Under the pieces are notes generated by a model. It worked only from the letters and a program-made list of their open reading frames with translations. It was not told where the DNA came from and ran no database searches. From the NCBI RefSeq assembly GCF_001983175.1, contig NZ_MNPW01000001.1, positions 186,001 to 250,000 of the forward strand: DNA of 64,000 nt, written 5' to 3'. Origin of the DNA: Pseudomonas cedrina subsp. cedrina (GTDB lineage Bacteria; Pseudomonadota; Gammaproteobacteria; Pseudomonadales; Pseudomonadaceae). Position numbers and translations under genes: made by a program. Every line of letters starts with the position of its first letter. Within the stretch, counting starts at the first letter, position 1. Positions 50,269 through 59,772 of this stretch are shown here, in pieces.

Positions 50269-51318
50269 TCAGTTGGCGAGGTGTTCCTGCGCGCCTTGGG
50301 TTTCAACCTCCAGCCACCACGCATACCCACGTTCAGGTTGGGTCAAACTGAACGCCTGCCCCATCGGCGGTGTGGTGATCGACACGTTGCGCTCCCAGGC
50401 CAGGGCCATGATGCGGTCGAACGGCTCATGCCAGGAATGGAACGCCAGGTCGAAGGTGCCGTTGTGAATCGGCAGCAACCAGCGACCCTTGAGGTCGATA
50501 TGGGCCTGCAGGGTTTGCTCCGGCTGCATGTGCACATGGGGCCAATCGACGTTGTAAGCACCTGTTTCCATCAGGGTCAGATCAAACGGGCCGTACTGTT
50601 CGCCAATGCGCTTGAAGCCATCGAAGTAGCCGGTGTCGCCGCTGAAAAAAATCCGGCGGGCGCCATCGATCATCACCCAGGAACACCACAGGGTCTGGTT
50701 GGCGTCAAACAGGCCGCGCCCGGAAAAATGTTGCGCAGGCGTGGCGACAAAGCGAATGCCATCCACCTCCGTACCCTGCCACCAATCCAACTGGCGGACT
50801 TTGCCGGCCTCCACCCCCCACTTTATCAGGAGGTCGCCCACACCCAGTGGCGCAAGGAAATAGCGGGTCTTCTCGGCCAATAGGATGACTGCCGCGCGGT
50901 CAAGGTGGTCGTAGTGGTTGTGGGAAAGAATCACCGCTTCCAACGGTGGCAACGCTTCAATACTGATGGGCGGCGCATGGAAACGTTTGGGGCCGGCCCA
51001 ACTGAACGGTGACGCACGCTCGGCGAACACCGGGTCGGTCAGCCAGAATTTGCCGCGCATTTTCAGCAAAATGGTGGAATGCCCGAGGCGAAACACGCTG
51101 TGATCCGGGGCCGCCAGCAACTGCTCGCGGGTCAGCGCCTGCACTGGAATCTGCCCCACCGGTCGCGTGCTGCGCGGCTTGTTGAACAGCATGTTCCAGA
51201 AAATACGCAAGGTCTTGCCGAAACCACCCTGCGGCACGGGGGCATCGTTGTGGAAGTGCCCCTGGGCCTGCTTGGGCGCCGCTGGCGAAGCATCGACACG
51301 GGATGAGATCGTGGCCAT
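50269..51318 (-). CDS. MBL-fold metal-dependent hydrolase (UlaG/NAPE-PLD-like)
   Basis: 349 residues from the ATG at 51318. The metallo-beta-lactamase signature SHNHYDHLDRAA is present, with further metal ligands in ATPAQHFSGRG, IFFSGDTGYFDGF and LPIHNGTFDLAFH. It resembles the lactonase/NAPE-PLD-like group of outer-membrane-linked or cytosolic hydrolases; no clear signal peptide is seen. It is divergent from a TetR regulator, with a perfect palindrome in the shared 122-base gap, so TetR control is likely. Confidence 0.88.
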   Translation of the reverse strand: MATISSRVDASPAAPKQAQGHFHNDAPVPQGGFGKTLRIFWNMLFNKPRSTRPVGQIPVQALTREQLLAAPDHSVFRLGHSTILLKMRGKFWLTDPVFAERASPFSWAGPKRFHAPPISIEALPPLEAVILSHNHYDHLDRAAVILLAEKTRYFLAPLGVGDLLIKWGVEAGKVRQLDWWQGTEVDGIRFVATPAQHFSGRGLFDANQTLWCSWVMIDGARRIFFSGDTGYFDGFKRIGEQYGPFDLTLMETGAYNVDWPHVHMQPEQTLQAHIDLKGRWLLPIHNGTFDLAFHSWHEPFDRIMALAWERNVSITTPPMGQAFSLTQPERGYAWWLEVETQGAQEHLAN

Positions 51319-51346
51319 TACCGGGTGACTCCTACGGATCGCTGAT

Positions 51347-51370
51347 AAACTACACTGCACAGTGTAGTTT
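51347..51370. promoter_or_regulatory. TetR-type operator, 24-bp perfect palindrome
   Basis: AAACTACACTG-CA-CAGTGTAGTTT is an exact inverted repeat between the divergent MBL and TetR genes. A second imperfect copy AAACTACCGAGTGTAATTT is at 51399-51417. Confidence 0.8.
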
Positions 51371-51440
51371 CAAGATTGCAACAAAACCCGCAGCAAGTAA
51401 ACTACCGAGTGTAATTTCCTCGAAGAGCCGAACGCCACCC

Positions 51441-52067
51441 ATGACTGTCCCTCAACGCCTCACCGACCGTAAACGCGAAGCTATCGTGGCAGCCGCCATC
51501 GCCGAGTTTCGTGAAAACGGTTTCGAGGTCACCAGCATGGACAAGATCGCCGCCACCGCCGGCGTTTCCAAGCGCACGGTGTACAACCACTTCCCCAGCA
51601 AGGAAGAGCTGTTCGCCGAAATCCTCCATCAACTTTGGGCCAGCAGCGTCGCGCAACTCGACGTCACCTACGCCAGCGACCGCCCGCTGCGCGAACAATT
51701 GCGCGGTTTGCTGGAAGCGAAGATGCAGATGATGGCGGATGCCAATTTCCTCGACCTGGCCCGGGTCGCCATCGCCGCCACCATTCATTCGCCGGAACGT
51801 GCGCAAGACATGGTCAGCCGCCTGAGCCAGCGCGAAGAAGGCTTCACCCAATGGGTACGCGCCGCCCAGGCAGATGGCCGGCTCAACTGCGCCGACCCGG
51901 CCTTTGCCGCGCACCAGATACAGAGCCTGCTCAAGGCTTTCGCCTTCTGGCCGCAGATCACACTGGGCCAACCGGTGCTCGACGCCGCCAGCCAGGCCAG
52001 CGTGATCGAGTCAGCCATTGACCTGTTCCTGGCCGGCTACGAAATCCCGCCCAATCGCCCTCATTAA
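51441..52067 (+). CDS. TetR-family transcriptional regulator
   Basis: A 208-residue repressor-type protein with an N-terminal TetR HTH (FRENGFEVTSMDKIAATAGV, then SKRTVYNHFPSKEELFAEIL, about residues 25-65) and a helical ligand-binding C-terminal domain (AefR-like, LLKAFAFWPQITLGQPVL). The ATG at 51441 is chosen; the longer frame runs through the operator. It probably controls itself and the divergent MBL hydrolase gene. Confidence 0.9.
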   Translation: MTVPQRLTDRKREAIVAAAIAEFRENGFEVTSMDKIAATAGVSKRTVYNHFPSKEELFAEILHQLWASSVAQLDVTYASDRPLREQLRGLLEAKMQMMADANFLDLARVAIAATIHSPERAQDMVSRLSQREEGFTQWVRAAQADGRLNCADPAFAAHQIQSLLKAFAFWPQITLGQPVLDAASQASVIESAIDLFLAGYEIPPNRPH

Positions 52068-52350
52068 TCCCCGCGCCCTCGGCCGCGCCAGCAGCCTCAT
52101 CGACCTGGCAAATATGCCAACTCTGCAGCAAATAAAAATCAAAATGCCACCATTGGTCGTCTAGCCAAAAAAGGACCTGCCCCTTGGGCGAACTTCTTGT
52201 CAGGCTGATCACTCTGAACCCGTTGTTCCATCCCCCCTCTGTCAGTGCAAGGAAGCTGACAATGAGCTAGTCAACCGTATGGCGGATACCTTACGGGGGC
52301 AGGCGCATACCCACGGAAACCCTAGAAGGCTGCTTGCCCGAGCATCGAAT

Positions 52351-53670
52351 ATGTTATTCACCGCCCATAAAAAAACCGTCAACACTCTGCAACACACCAT
52401 CGCGCAACAGGCCAGCCTGCTGGACGCCATCGAGCGCTCCATGGCAGTGATCGAATTCGATCTGTCCGGCAACGTGTTGCGGGCCAACGCCAACTTCCTC
52501 CAGACCATGGGCTACCGCGCCGAGCAGGTCCAAGGCCAGCCCCATCGGATGTTCTGTACGCCCGCGTTCGCCCGTAGCGCGCAGTACAGCCAGCTATGGT
52601 CGAACCTGCGCAATGGCCAATTCCAGTCCGGTACCTTTGAACGGGTGGCCGGCGACGGCCAGTCGGTGTGGCTGGAAGCCAGCTACAACCCGGTGCGTGA
52701 TGACGCGGGCCAAGTGACCAAAGTGGTGAAGTACGCGATGGACGTCACCCCGCGCCTGCAGGCCGAAAGCGAAGCCAATGCCAAGTTGGAAGCCATTGGC
52801 CGTGCCATGGCGGTGATCGAGTTCAACCTCGACGGCACCATCATCACCGCCAACGCCAATTTCCTGCAGCGCATGGGTTACAGCCTGGCGCAGATCCAGG
52901 GCCAGCATCACCGCCTGTTCTGCACCGCCGAGGTGGCCAACAGCTCGGCCTACAGTGATTTCTGGCAGCGCCTGAACCAGGGCGAGTTGTTCAGCGGCCA
53001 GTTCGAACGCGTGGACAAACACGGCCACACCGTATGGCTCGAAGCCAACTACAACCCGGTCTACGACGCCAGCGGGCGCCTATGCAAAGTGGTCAAGTTC
53101 GCTTCGGACGTCACTGCCATGGTGCAACAACACAGCGCCGACGCCGCCAGTGCCGCCCAGGCGTACCACATTTCCCTGAACACCCGGGACATCGCCGAAA
53201 AAGGTGCCGAGGTGATCCAGCAAACGGCCAGCGGCATGCGCGACATTGCCGCCGACATCGACGGTTCCTCGCAACTGATCGCCAAGCTGGGCGAGCGTTC
53301 GCAGCAGATCACCACCATCGTCAACACCATCCGCGGCATTGCCGACCAGACCAACCTGCTGGCACTCAACGCCGCCATCGAGGCCGCGCGTGCCGGCGAA
53401 CAAGGTCGCGGGTTTGCCGTGGTGGCGGATGAAGTACGGCAACTAGCGGCGCGCACCAGCGGTTCGACGGCGGAGATTTCCAGCATGATCGCGATGATCC
53501 AGGACGAAACCCGCCAGGCCATCCACAGCATGGACGGCACCCGCGACCGTGCGGCGCTGGGTGTCGACCTGGCCAACCGTGCCGGCGCAGCGATCCTGCA
53601 GATTCGCGAAGGCACCAGCCAAGCCGTGCAGGCAGTGAGTGCGTTTGCCAACGAGCGGGGCGGCAGCTGA
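52351..53670 (+). CDS. Soluble PAS-PAS methyl-accepting chemotaxis protein (BdlA-like)
   Basis: 439 residues from the ATG at 52351. It has two tandem PAS domains (about 30-150 and 155-270; [20 protein letters not shown] and [20 protein letters not shown], clear duplicates) and then an MCP signalling domain with the hairpin tip [20 protein letters not shown] and [20 protein letters not shown]. No transmembrane segment is seen, so it is cytoplasmic, like BdlA of P. aeruginosa, a biofilm-dispersal receptor; that role is not shown here. The 283-base upstream leader (52068-52350) has no recognisable motif. Confidence 0.88.
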   Translation: MLFTAHKKTVNTLQHTIAQQASLLDAIERSMAVIEFDLSGNVLRANANFLQTMGYRAEQVQGQPHRMFCTPAFARSAQYSQLWSNLRNGQFQSGTFERVAGDGQSVWLEASYNPVRDDAGQVTKVVKYAMDVTPRLQAESEANAKLEAIGRAMAVIEFNLDGTIITANANFLQRMGYSLAQIQGQHHRLFCTAEVANSSAYSDFWQRLNQGELFSGQFERVDKHGHTVWLEANYNPVYDASGRLCKVVKFASDVTAMVQQHSADAASAAQAYHISLNTRDIAEKGAEVIQQTASGMRDIAADIDGSSQLIAKLGERSQQITTIVNTIRGIADQTNLLALNAAIEAARAGEQGRGFAVVADEVRQLAARTSGSTAEISSMIAMIQDETRQAIHSMDGTRDRAALGVDLANRAGAAILQIREGTSQAVQAVSAFANERGGS

Positions 53671-53714
53671 CCTATCTTGATGCCCAATCTTCATGCTTGC
53701 TGGCTGACAGGACC

Positions 53715-53849
53715 TGTAGTGAGCGGGCTTGTCCCGCGCTGGGTGGCGAAGCCGCCCCAAACCAGGCGACCTGATTTATCCTGAGACTCGGTGGTGTCTT
53801 TGTTGGGGCGGCTTCGCCACCCAGCGCGGGGCAAGCCCGCTCACTACAA
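53715..53849. repeat. REP doublet of the TAGTGAGCGGGC class
   Basis: An inverted pair of TAGTGAGCGGGCTTGTCCCG arms with inner GGTGGCGAAGCCGCC hairpins. It is the same class as the interior of the element at 29431-29622, here without the CATAGGTAT ends. Confidence 0.88.
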
Positions 53850-54749
53850 GGCGAAGGCCGCGCAATGATCAGACTTTATCTGCACATGCCTGCCCAACTC
53901 ATCGAACAGCGTCACCACCGAACGCAACGCACGGCAATCGGGACGCGTGAGCAACCATAATGCCGTGTCGTACCCCGCCAACGCAGGGCCCAGCGGTTGC
54001 AGGCCGGCCTCCAGCAGAAAGTCCGGCAATGCCGCCACGCCCAGCCCGGCGCGCACTAATTCAGTCACCGACAACAGGCTGTTGCAACGATAGCTGAGGC
54101 GCACGCCGGGCAGGTGCTCACGGCGCCAGGCGACCGTGGGGTGGTCGGGCAGGAAATCATCCGGGGCGATCCAGGGCAGGTCTGCCAACGCGCGTCCCTG
54201 GTGCTGGCGGGCGAAATCCGGGCTCGCACAGACCTGATAGGCCACGCGCCCGAGGCAACGGCCAACCAGATGCTCCGGCGGCGTGCGGGTCAGGCGCAGG
54301 GCGATATCCGCGTCGCGACGGCTGAGGTTGGCGAAATCATTCGACGTGCTCAGTTCAAGGGTCAGCGCCGGGTAGTGCGGCATGAACTGGGCCAGCGCCG
54401 GCAGCAACACGCCTTGCAGGACCGAATCGGTGCAGGTCAGGCGCACCGTGCCGTTGATCACTTCTGCGCCCTGCTCCACCCCCATACGCGCCGCTTCCAG
54501 GGCTTGTTCGGCGCGTTCCGCCTGCTCTGCCAGGTTGCTGGCCAGGCTGGTGGGCAGGTAGCCGGCGCGGCTTTTTTCAAACAGCGTCTGGCCCAGCGCC
54601 GCTTCCAGTCGCCGCACCGCGCGAAACACCGTGGACACATCCACCCGCAATAATGCCGCAGCCCGCGCCAGGGTGCCGCCGCGCACCAGGGCCAGGATCA
54701 GCGACAGGTCAGGGTAGTCAATTGAATAGTGCGTGGCTGCATTGAGCAT
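53844..54749 (-). CDS. LysR-family transcriptional regulator
   Basis: 301 residues from the ATG at 54749 (MLNAATHYSIDYPDLSLILA). The N-terminal winged HTH (GGTLARAAALLRVDVSTVFR and AVRRLEAALGQTLFEKSRAG) is followed by a substrate-binding domain (LTLELSTSNDFANLSRRDAD, VTELVRAGLGVAALPDFLL). It is divergent from the amidotransferase-like gene with an 80-base gap containing a palindrome, so it likely regulates that pair. Its C-terminal end overlaps the REP doublet by a few bases. Confidence 0.9.
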   Translation of the reverse strand: MLNAATHYSIDYPDLSLILALVRGGTLARAAALLRVDVSTVFRAVRRLEAALGQTLFEKSRAGYLPTSLASNLAEQAERAEQALEAARMGVEQGAEVINGTVRLTCTDSVLQGVLLPALAQFMPHYPALTLELSTSNDFANLSRRDADIALRLTRTPPEHLVGRCLGRVAYQVCASPDFARQHQGRALADLPWIAPDDFLPDHPTVAWRREHLPGVRLSYRCNSLLSVTELVRAGLGVAALPDFLLEAGLQPLGPALAGYDTALWLLTRPDCRALRSVVTLFDELGRHVQIKSDHCAAFAL

Positions 54750-54768
54750 GTGGGCAAACGCCAATATT

Positions 54769-54793
54769 GATTGCGTGGACGCCAATCTATAAT
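54769..54793 (+). promoter_or_regulatory. Candidate LysR-box and promoter in the divergent gap
   Basis: GATTG-N9-CAATC (54769-54787) is directly followed by a consensus -10 TATAAT (54788-54793), 36 bases before the downstream start. The arrangement suits control by the divergent LysR protein. Confidence 0.5.
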
Positions 54794-54829
54794 GCGCCCC
54801 AGGACACCACAAGCGAAGGGATGTACACG

Positions 54830-55531
54830 ATGAAAACCACGCCTCTGCACCTCGCCCTGATCGGCGATTACAACCCGGATGTGATCGCCCACCAGGCGAT
54901 TCCCGTAGCGCTGCAACAAGCGGCCGATGCGTTGGGTTTGACTGTTCATGTGCAATGGCTGGACACGGATGCCATGCCGGCAACCCTCCACGGCTTCGAC
55001 GGTTTCTGGTGCGTGCCCGCCAGCCCCTACCGCGACACCGACGGCGCCCTGCGGGCGATCCGTTTTGCCCGCGAGCAAGGGCGACCGTTCCTCGGCACCT
55101 GCGGCGGGTTTCAACACGCGGTATTGGAATATGCGCGCAACGTGCTGGGCTGGGCCGACGCCGAACATGGCGAACTCGCTCCAGAGTCCAAGCGCGCAGT
55201 GATCGCGCCGCTCAGTTGCGCGCTGGTGGAAGCCATCGACACCCTACGCCTGGTGCCCTACACCCGCATCGCCGAAGCCTACGGCCGCCTTGACGCGCAG
55301 GAAGGCTATCGATGCCGCTACGGCGTGAACCCTGAATTCCTCGATGCCCTGCTGGAAGGCGACCTGAACCCCAGCGGTCACGATTCGGCAGGCGACCTGC
55401 GCGCGGTGGAATTGCTCAACCATCCGTTCTTCGTCGCCACGCTGTTCCAGCCCGAACGCGCCGCGTTGAAGGGCGTCACTCCGCCCTTGGCGCTGGCCCT
55501 GCTCAAAGCCTGCCAGGCGGTGTCGGCATGA
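54830..55531 (+). CDS. Class I glutamine amidotransferase-like (CTP-synthase-like) protein
   Basis: 233 residues from the ATG at 54830 (AGGG nine bases upstream). It resembles the glutaminase half of CTP synthase: LHLALIGDYNPDVIAHQAI, FDGFWCVPASPYRDTDGALR, and nucleophile elbow FLGTCGGFQHAVLEYARNVL. The terminal catalytic motif, normally HPE, reads FFVATLFQPERAAL, so the His is Gln. It may be a non-glutaminase or altered hydrolase. Its stop overlaps the next gene by 4 bases, and it lies opposite a LysR regulator. Confidence 0.8.
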   Translation: MKTTPLHLALIGDYNPDVIAHQAIPVALQQAADALGLTVHVQWLDTDAMPATLHGFDGFWCVPASPYRDTDGALRAIRFAREQGRPFLGTCGGFQHAVLEYARNVLGWADAEHGELAPESKRAVIAPLSCALVEAIDTLRLVPYTRIAEAYGRLDAQEGYRCRYGVNPEFLDALLEGDLNPSGHDSAGDLRAVELLNHPFFVATLFQPERAALKGVTPPLALALLKACQAVSA

Positions 55532-55848
55532 TTGCCAACACGCCCGCCCCGCCTTACTACGCGGTGATTTTCAGCTCACAGCGCACCGAGGGCGATCAAG
55601 GTTACGGCCAGGCTGCCAAGCGCATGCTGGAACTGGCGCGCGAACAACCGGGGTTTCTCGGCGTGGAATCGGCACGGGAAGACGGCCTGGGGATCACCGT
55701 GTCGTACTGGGAAAGTGAGGCGGCGATCCTGGCCTGGAAGCAGCAGGCCGAGCATCGAGCGGTGCGTGAACAAGGGCGTGCCAGTTGGTACTCGGCCTTC
55801 CACACTCGGGTGTGCAAAGTCGAACGGGCCTACGCATTCGAAACCTGA
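55528..55848 (+). CDS. Antibiotic-biosynthesis-monooxygenase (ABM) domain protein
   Basis: A 106-residue protein of the dimeric alpha+beta (ABM) fold: YAVIFSSQRTEGDQGYGQAA, LAREQPGFLGVESAREDGLG and ITVSYWESEAAILAWKQQAE, with WYSAFHTRVCKVER at the end. It is similar to small 'YdhR/ABM' enzymes of unclear substrate. It overlaps the amidotransferase-like gene (ATGA), so both are one operon. Confidence 0.85.
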   Translation: MIANTPAPPYYAVIFSSQRTEGDQGYGQAAKRMLELAREQPGFLGVESAREDGLGITVSYWESEAAILAWKQQAEHRAVREQGRASWYSAFHTRVCKVERAYAFET

Positions 55849-55860
55849 AATGCTTACCCC

Positions 55861-55949
55861 TGTGGGAGCGGGCTTGCTCGCGAATGCGGTGTGTCAGCCA
55901 CTGAATATTTGTCTGAAATACCGCATTCGCGAGCAAGCCCGCTCCCACA
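55861..55949. repeat. REP doublet
   Basis: TGTGGGAGCGGGCTTGCTCG and its inverse CGAGCAAGCCCGCTCCCACA flank GAATGCGG / CCGCATTC. It lies between convergent genes. Confidence 0.9.
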
Positions 55950-55984
55950 GTTTGGATCTCCACAGATCAGAAATTTGTATCGAT

Positions 55985-56308
55985 TCAGCTCACCAGACTG
56001 CGCAACGCACTGATCTGGGGAATTTCCACTCGCCTCATGTAAACCCGCAGCGGCTCGGTAATGTTGATACGGTCGTCGATATTCTGGTCCAGCAACAACT
56101 GGATGCGTTCGCGGGACAGGGTCATGGTCTGCTCCGGGCCCGGCAACCAAACGAATTCCGCAGTAGGGATGATGCCGTCATCGGCCACGTCCATGCCAAA
56201 TGCGTCTTCGCTGAAACGCACAATATAGTGGCCGGTCTTGCGGTTGAGGCCGACAAAACCGTGGAGGTGGTCGGCGGCCTGGCAGATAAGCTCGGAGGTG
56301 ATGCGCAT
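55985..56308 (-). CDS. Hypothetical protein
   Basis: 107 residues from the ATG at 56308 (MRITSELICQAADHLHGFVG); a start 12 bases upstream is possible. It has no domain I recognise and no signal peptide. The sequence LNRKTGHYIVRFSEDAFGMD followed by LSRERIQLLLDQNIDDRINI suggests a small alpha/beta protein. It stands alone between a REP doublet and glpQ. Confidence 0.7.
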   Translation of the reverse strand: MRITSELICQAADHLHGFVGLNRKTGHYIVRFSEDAFGMDVADDGIIPTAEFVWLPGPEQTMTLSRERIQLLLDQNIDDRINITEPLRVYMRRVEIPQISALRSLVS

Positions 56309-56542
56309 GGTAAACCTCACTGAAAAGTCCTACAGGGACTGGAAAGATGGTTTACACGCGTGGCGGAAAGTACCGCCCTCTGACGGGGCAGCTAGAGGCA
56401 AGAGTACTGCAATGGGTCCCCAGAAAACCCGATTTTTTTTTGCCCGCGCGCACGTTAATGTCGGTTTGGTGATAGCGCCTTACGCAATCAATTGTTAAAA
56501 AGGAGGCCTTCTCAAAGCTACCTTCATGAAAGGACTTCGCAT

Positions 56543-57670
56543 ATGCCTGCCACGTTTACCAAGAGCGCCCTGCTGCTGGCCCTGATGCTCGGCCTTGGCC
56601 AGGCACAGGCTGCCGACCCGATCAGCCCGGCTGAATTGGCGACCAGCGAAGGCATCCCCTACCCTGCCGTGATCGCCCACCGTGGCGCTTCCTACGATGC
56701 CCCCGAGTCCACCGCGGCGGCCTACAAGATCGCGCGTGACCTGGGCGCCGACTACCTGGAACTGGACCTGCAGCGCAGCAAGGACGGCGTATTGTTCGCC
56801 CTGCACGACAACAATCTGCAGCGCACCACCGACGTGGCCACCAAGTTCCCCGACCGCAAGGACGCCCCGGCCAACGAGTTCACCTGGAAAGAACTGCAAA
56901 CCCTCGACGCCGGCAGCTGGTTCAACGCCGCCTACCCGGACCGCGCGCGCCCAGGCTTTATCGGCCTGAAGATCCTGAGCCTGGACGACATCATCAAGAT
57001 CGCCGAAGGCAACCCGCAGCACAAACCCGGCCTGTACATCGAAACCAAGGAGCCCAAGCAATTCCCGGGCATCGAAGCCGACCTGAAGAACAAGCTGCTG
57101 GATAAAGGCTGGCTGAGTTCCGCCGGTTCCAAGCTGGGCAAGAGCAACACCGGCGTCGGCCAGGGCAAGGGCCGCGTGGTGCTGCAAACCTTCGAAGTGG
57201 CCAGCCTCAAAGAGCTGCAGAAAGAAATGCCCAACACCCCGAAAATCCTGCTGTTGTGGGTGGGTGAAGGCAGCATCGAACCCAAGTCCAAGGTGACCTT
57301 CGCCGAATCCGGCGAACCGACCAAGGCCGCCTACTACGCCAAGCAAGAGCCGAAGGATGCCGCCGAGTTCGAAAAATGGGTCGACCAGGCCAAAAGCCTC
57401 GGCGCCATCGGCACCGGCCCATCGGCTGAGCTGACCGACCACGGCGACCAGAGCTACACCGACCTGGTGAAGCCTGAAATGAACAAGCTGACCCACGACA
57501 AAGGCCTGCTGGTGCACGTCTATACCGTGGATGAGCCGGTCGATTTCGACAAAGTGATGAAGGCCGGCGTCGACGGCATCTTCACCAACCGCGCCGCCGA
57601 ACTGCTGAAGTTCTACAAGCGCTGGCCGTCGTCCAGCGTGCAGGACCTGCTGAACGACTATAAGTACTGA
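56543..57670 (+). CDS. glpQ: Periplasmic glycerophosphodiester phosphodiesterase
   Basis: 375 residues from the ATG at 56543 (ribosome site AAAGGA). A signal peptide (KSALLLALMLGLGQAQA) precedes a GDPD barrel. The catalytic residues are in VIAHRGASYDAPESTAAAY, DYLELDLQRSKDG and LFALHDNNLQRTTD. It hydrolyses glycerophosphodiesters to glycerol-3-phosphate and an alcohol in the periplasm. Pho control is common for the family, but I see no convincing Pho box upstream. Confidence 0.93.
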   Translation: MPATFTKSALLLALMLGLGQAQAADPISPAELATSEGIPYPAVIAHRGASYDAPESTAAAYKIARDLGADYLELDLQRSKDGVLFALHDNNLQRTTDVATKFPDRKDAPANEFTWKELQTLDAGSWFNAAYPDRARPGFIGLKILSLDDIIKIAEGNPQHKPGLYIETKEPKQFPGIEADLKNKLLDKGWLSSAGSKLGKSNTGVGQGKGRVVLQTFEVASLKELQKEMPNTPKILLLWVGEGSIEPKSKVTFAESGEPTKAAYYAKQEPKDAAEFEKWVDQAKSLGAIGTGPSAELTDHGDQSYTDLVKPEMNKLTHDKGLLVHVYTVDEPVDFDKVMKAGVDGIFTNRAAELLKFYKRWPSSSVQDLLNDYKY

Positions 57671-57698
57671 TCGGGCAAGCATTGGTGTCAGTGCGCCA

Positions 57699-57714
57699 TT
57701 AAGGATGAGTTAAG
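57699..57714 (+). promoter_or_regulatory. Direct-repeat response-regulator box (TTAAG-N6-TTAAG)
   Basis: TTAAG at 57699 and 57710, an 11-bp period, lie 55 bases upstream of the PepSY gene. This resembles PmrA-type boxes of OmpR-family regulators. Confidence 0.4.
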
Positions 57715-57768
57715 TTGCGCCGGTTAATCTGGCGCCACTTAAACAGCTCAACCAGAAGGACACACACC

Positions 57769-58077
57769 ATGAAAACCTTGACCGCTTTGTTCGCTGCCAC
57801 CGCCCTGACCCTGACCGCCGGCCTGGCCCAGGCGGATGTTCGTCCGGATCAGATTGACGGCCTGCTCAAGTCCGGCGCCGTGATGCCTTTCGAGAAACTC
57901 AACGCTGCCGCCGTAGCCAAACATGCTGGCGCCACCATCAACGACACCGAGCTGGACCACAACAACAGCGGCGTGCTGGTCTACGAAGTCGACCTGACCG
58001 ACACCGCCGGCAAGAACTATGAAGTGAAGCTCGACGCCAAGACCGGCGCCGTGCTGGAAGACAAGCTGGACACTTGA
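57769..58077 (+). CDS. Secreted PepSY-domain protein
   Basis: 102 residues with a signal peptide (MKTLTALFAATALTLTAGLAQA) and one PepSY domain (NDTELDHNNSGVLVYEVDLT and GKNYEVKLDAKTGAVLEDKL). Such small periplasmic proteins are thought to inhibit or chaperone partners and are often controlled by two-component systems; the partner here is unknown. The gene is monocistronic, with a TTAAG repeat upstream and a strong terminator downstream. Confidence 0.88.
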   Translation: MKTLTALFAATALTLTAGLAQADVRPDQIDGLLKSGAVMPFEKLNAAAVAKHAGATINDTELDHNNSGVLVYEVDLTDTAGKNYEVKLDAKTGAVLEDKLDT

Positions 58078-58087
58078 TCCGGACTGT

Positions 58088-58120
58088 AAAAAAACGCCAA
58101 CTTAGTTGGCGTTTTTTTTA
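58088..58120 (+). terminator. Bidirectional terminator after the PepSY gene
   Basis: ACGCCAAC and GTTGGCGT form a perfect stem, with A and T runs on either side. It can serve the PepSY gene and the convergent MCP gene. Confidence 0.93.
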
Positions 58121-58143
58121 CCCAAGTACGCGGGTCTTGACGG

Positions 58144-59772
58144 TCAGGCGCCCAATCGCGCCGTCACTTCATTCAACTCGGCCGACAACCCGCGCAGATT
58201 CTGGCTTGCCGATTCGGTGCGCTTGACGTTATCGAGGTTGGCCGTGGCCACGGTCGTGATCTGGGTGATGTTGCGCGAGATATCCTCGGCCACCGACGTC
58301 TGTTCCTCGGCTGCCGTGGCGATTTGGCGATTCATGTCGCGGATCGCCTCCACCGCCTGGGTTATATGCGTGAGCATGGCGCCGGCCTGCGTCACTTTTT
58401 GCACACTGTCATCGCTGCACGATTGCCCGCTCACAATGGCTTCGGCCGCATTCACCGCGCCGGTTTGCACGGCCTCGATAATCCCGTTGATCTCGATGAT
58501 CGACGCCGCCGTGCGTTGCGCCAGGCTGCGCACTTCATCAGCCACCACCGCAAAACCGCGGCCGGCTTCGCCTGCGCGGGCCGCTTCGATAGCGGCGTTG
58601 AGCGCCAGCAGGTTGGTCTGTTCGGCGATCCCGCGAATCACTTCCAGCACCTTGCCGATGCGCACGCTGTCGGTTTCCAGACGGCGGATGATAGTACCGG
58701 TGTTGAGGATTTCGTTGCGCATCTGGCCGATGGTGGCGATGGTCAATTGCATCACTTCACCGCCTTCGCGGGCTGAATGATCCGCCTCATCGGCAGCGCG
58801 CGAGGCACTGGCGGCATGGCGCGCAACTTCCTGGGCGGTGGCCGACATTTCGGCCATGGCCGTGGCCACTTGGTCGGTGCGGTTGAATTGTTCCTGGGTA
58901 CCGGTGGCCATCTGCCCGGCGATCGAGTTGAGTTCGCCGCTGGCGCTGACCAGGTCGGTGGCGCTGCGCTGCAAGCGGTTGAAGGTCTCGGCAAGGAAAT
59001 CGCGCAAGGTATTGGCGGCAGCGGCCAGATGGCCCAGCTCATCCTGACGGCGGCTGGCCACACGTTCGGCGAAGCGGCCGTGGCTCAATTGTGTGACGTA
59101 GTCGATCAAGCCACGGATCGGCAGGATCAGGTTGCGGTTGATCAACCACAGGCTGAACAGGCCAATCACCACGCCGGACAGCAGCATGATTGCCAGGCCC
59201 AGCATTACCGTGCGCTCGGCATAGGCGCTGATGCTCAGCGATTGTTGATTGCCTTGGGCGCGCAGGTCATTGACCAGCGCGCTCATCTGCTCACTGGCGG
59301 CACGGTCCACGCCCTTGACCGCAGCGTCGCCGGCCGCCGCATCGCCTCCCGCCGCCACATACGCGTCGCGGCCCTTCTGGTAGGCGGCGCCGAGTTGCTG
59401 GTGCTCCTGGCGCAGGGTGTCGATGCGCCGGCTCAAGGCCGGATCATCGCCGGTGTGGGTCACCAAACGCGCGAGGATGCCTTGTACATCGCGTTGCCGG
59501 TCCTGGAACTGGCTCCAGTATTTCTCCAGATCCTGAGGTTGCTTGCCACGCAACAGAACGTTTTTCCATTCCTGCACCTGCACCTTGAATTGCAGGTTGG
59601 CTTCGTCAATCAGCTGGGACGTGCGAAGGGGCCCTTCAAGCAGGCTGCGATAACTGTGCACGCCATCGGAGAGGAAGTTGAAACACGCCAGAGCAATCAA
59701 CAGTATCGCCAGCAAGCTGCCGCCGAGCAGCGACAGGATTTGTGCTCTCAAAGAGGTTCGCAAAACATTCAT
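58144..59772 (-). CDS. Methyl-accepting chemotaxis protein
   Basis: 542 residues from the ATG at 59772. TM1 is at about 12-35 ([20 protein letters not shown]), followed by a periplasmic helical ligand-binding domain (about 36-185), TM2 at about 188-212 ([20 protein letters not shown]), HAMP ([20 protein letters not shown]) and a full signalling domain ([40 protein letters not shown]). The helical sensor resembles 4-helix-bundle types, so the ligand is open. It shares a terminator with the PepSY gene. Confidence 0.92.
   Translation of the reverse strand: MNVLRTSLRAQILSLLGGSLLAILLIALACFNFLSDGVHSYRSLLEGPLRTSQLIDEANLQFKVQVQEWKNVLLRGKQPQDLEKYWSQFQDRQRDVQGILARLVTHTGDDPALSRRIDTLRQEHQQLGAAYQKGRDAYVAAGGDAAAGDAAVKGVDRAASEQMSALVNDLRAQGNQQSLSISAYAERTVMLGLAIMLLSGVVIGLFSLWLINRNLILPIRGLIDYVTQLSHGRFAERVASRRQDELGHLAAAANTLRDFLAETFNRLQRSATDLVSASGELNSIAGQMATGTQEQFNRTDQVATAMAEMSATAQEVARHAASASRAADEADHSAREGGEVMQLTIATIGQMRNEILNTGTIIRRLETDSVRIGKVLEVIRGIAEQTNLLALNAAIEAARAGEAGRGFAVVADEVRSLAQRTAASIIEINGIIEAVQTGAVNAAEAIVSGQSCSDDSVQKVTQAGAMLTHITQAVEAIRDMNRQIATAAEEQTSVAEDISRNITQITTVATANLDNVKRTESASQNLRGLSAELNEVTARLGA

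Noticed and set aside
52068..52350. c-di-GMP (GEMM) riboswitch in the leader of the PAS chemoreceptor
   Set aside because: Some GC-rich complementarity is present, but the conserved GEMM core bases are missing.
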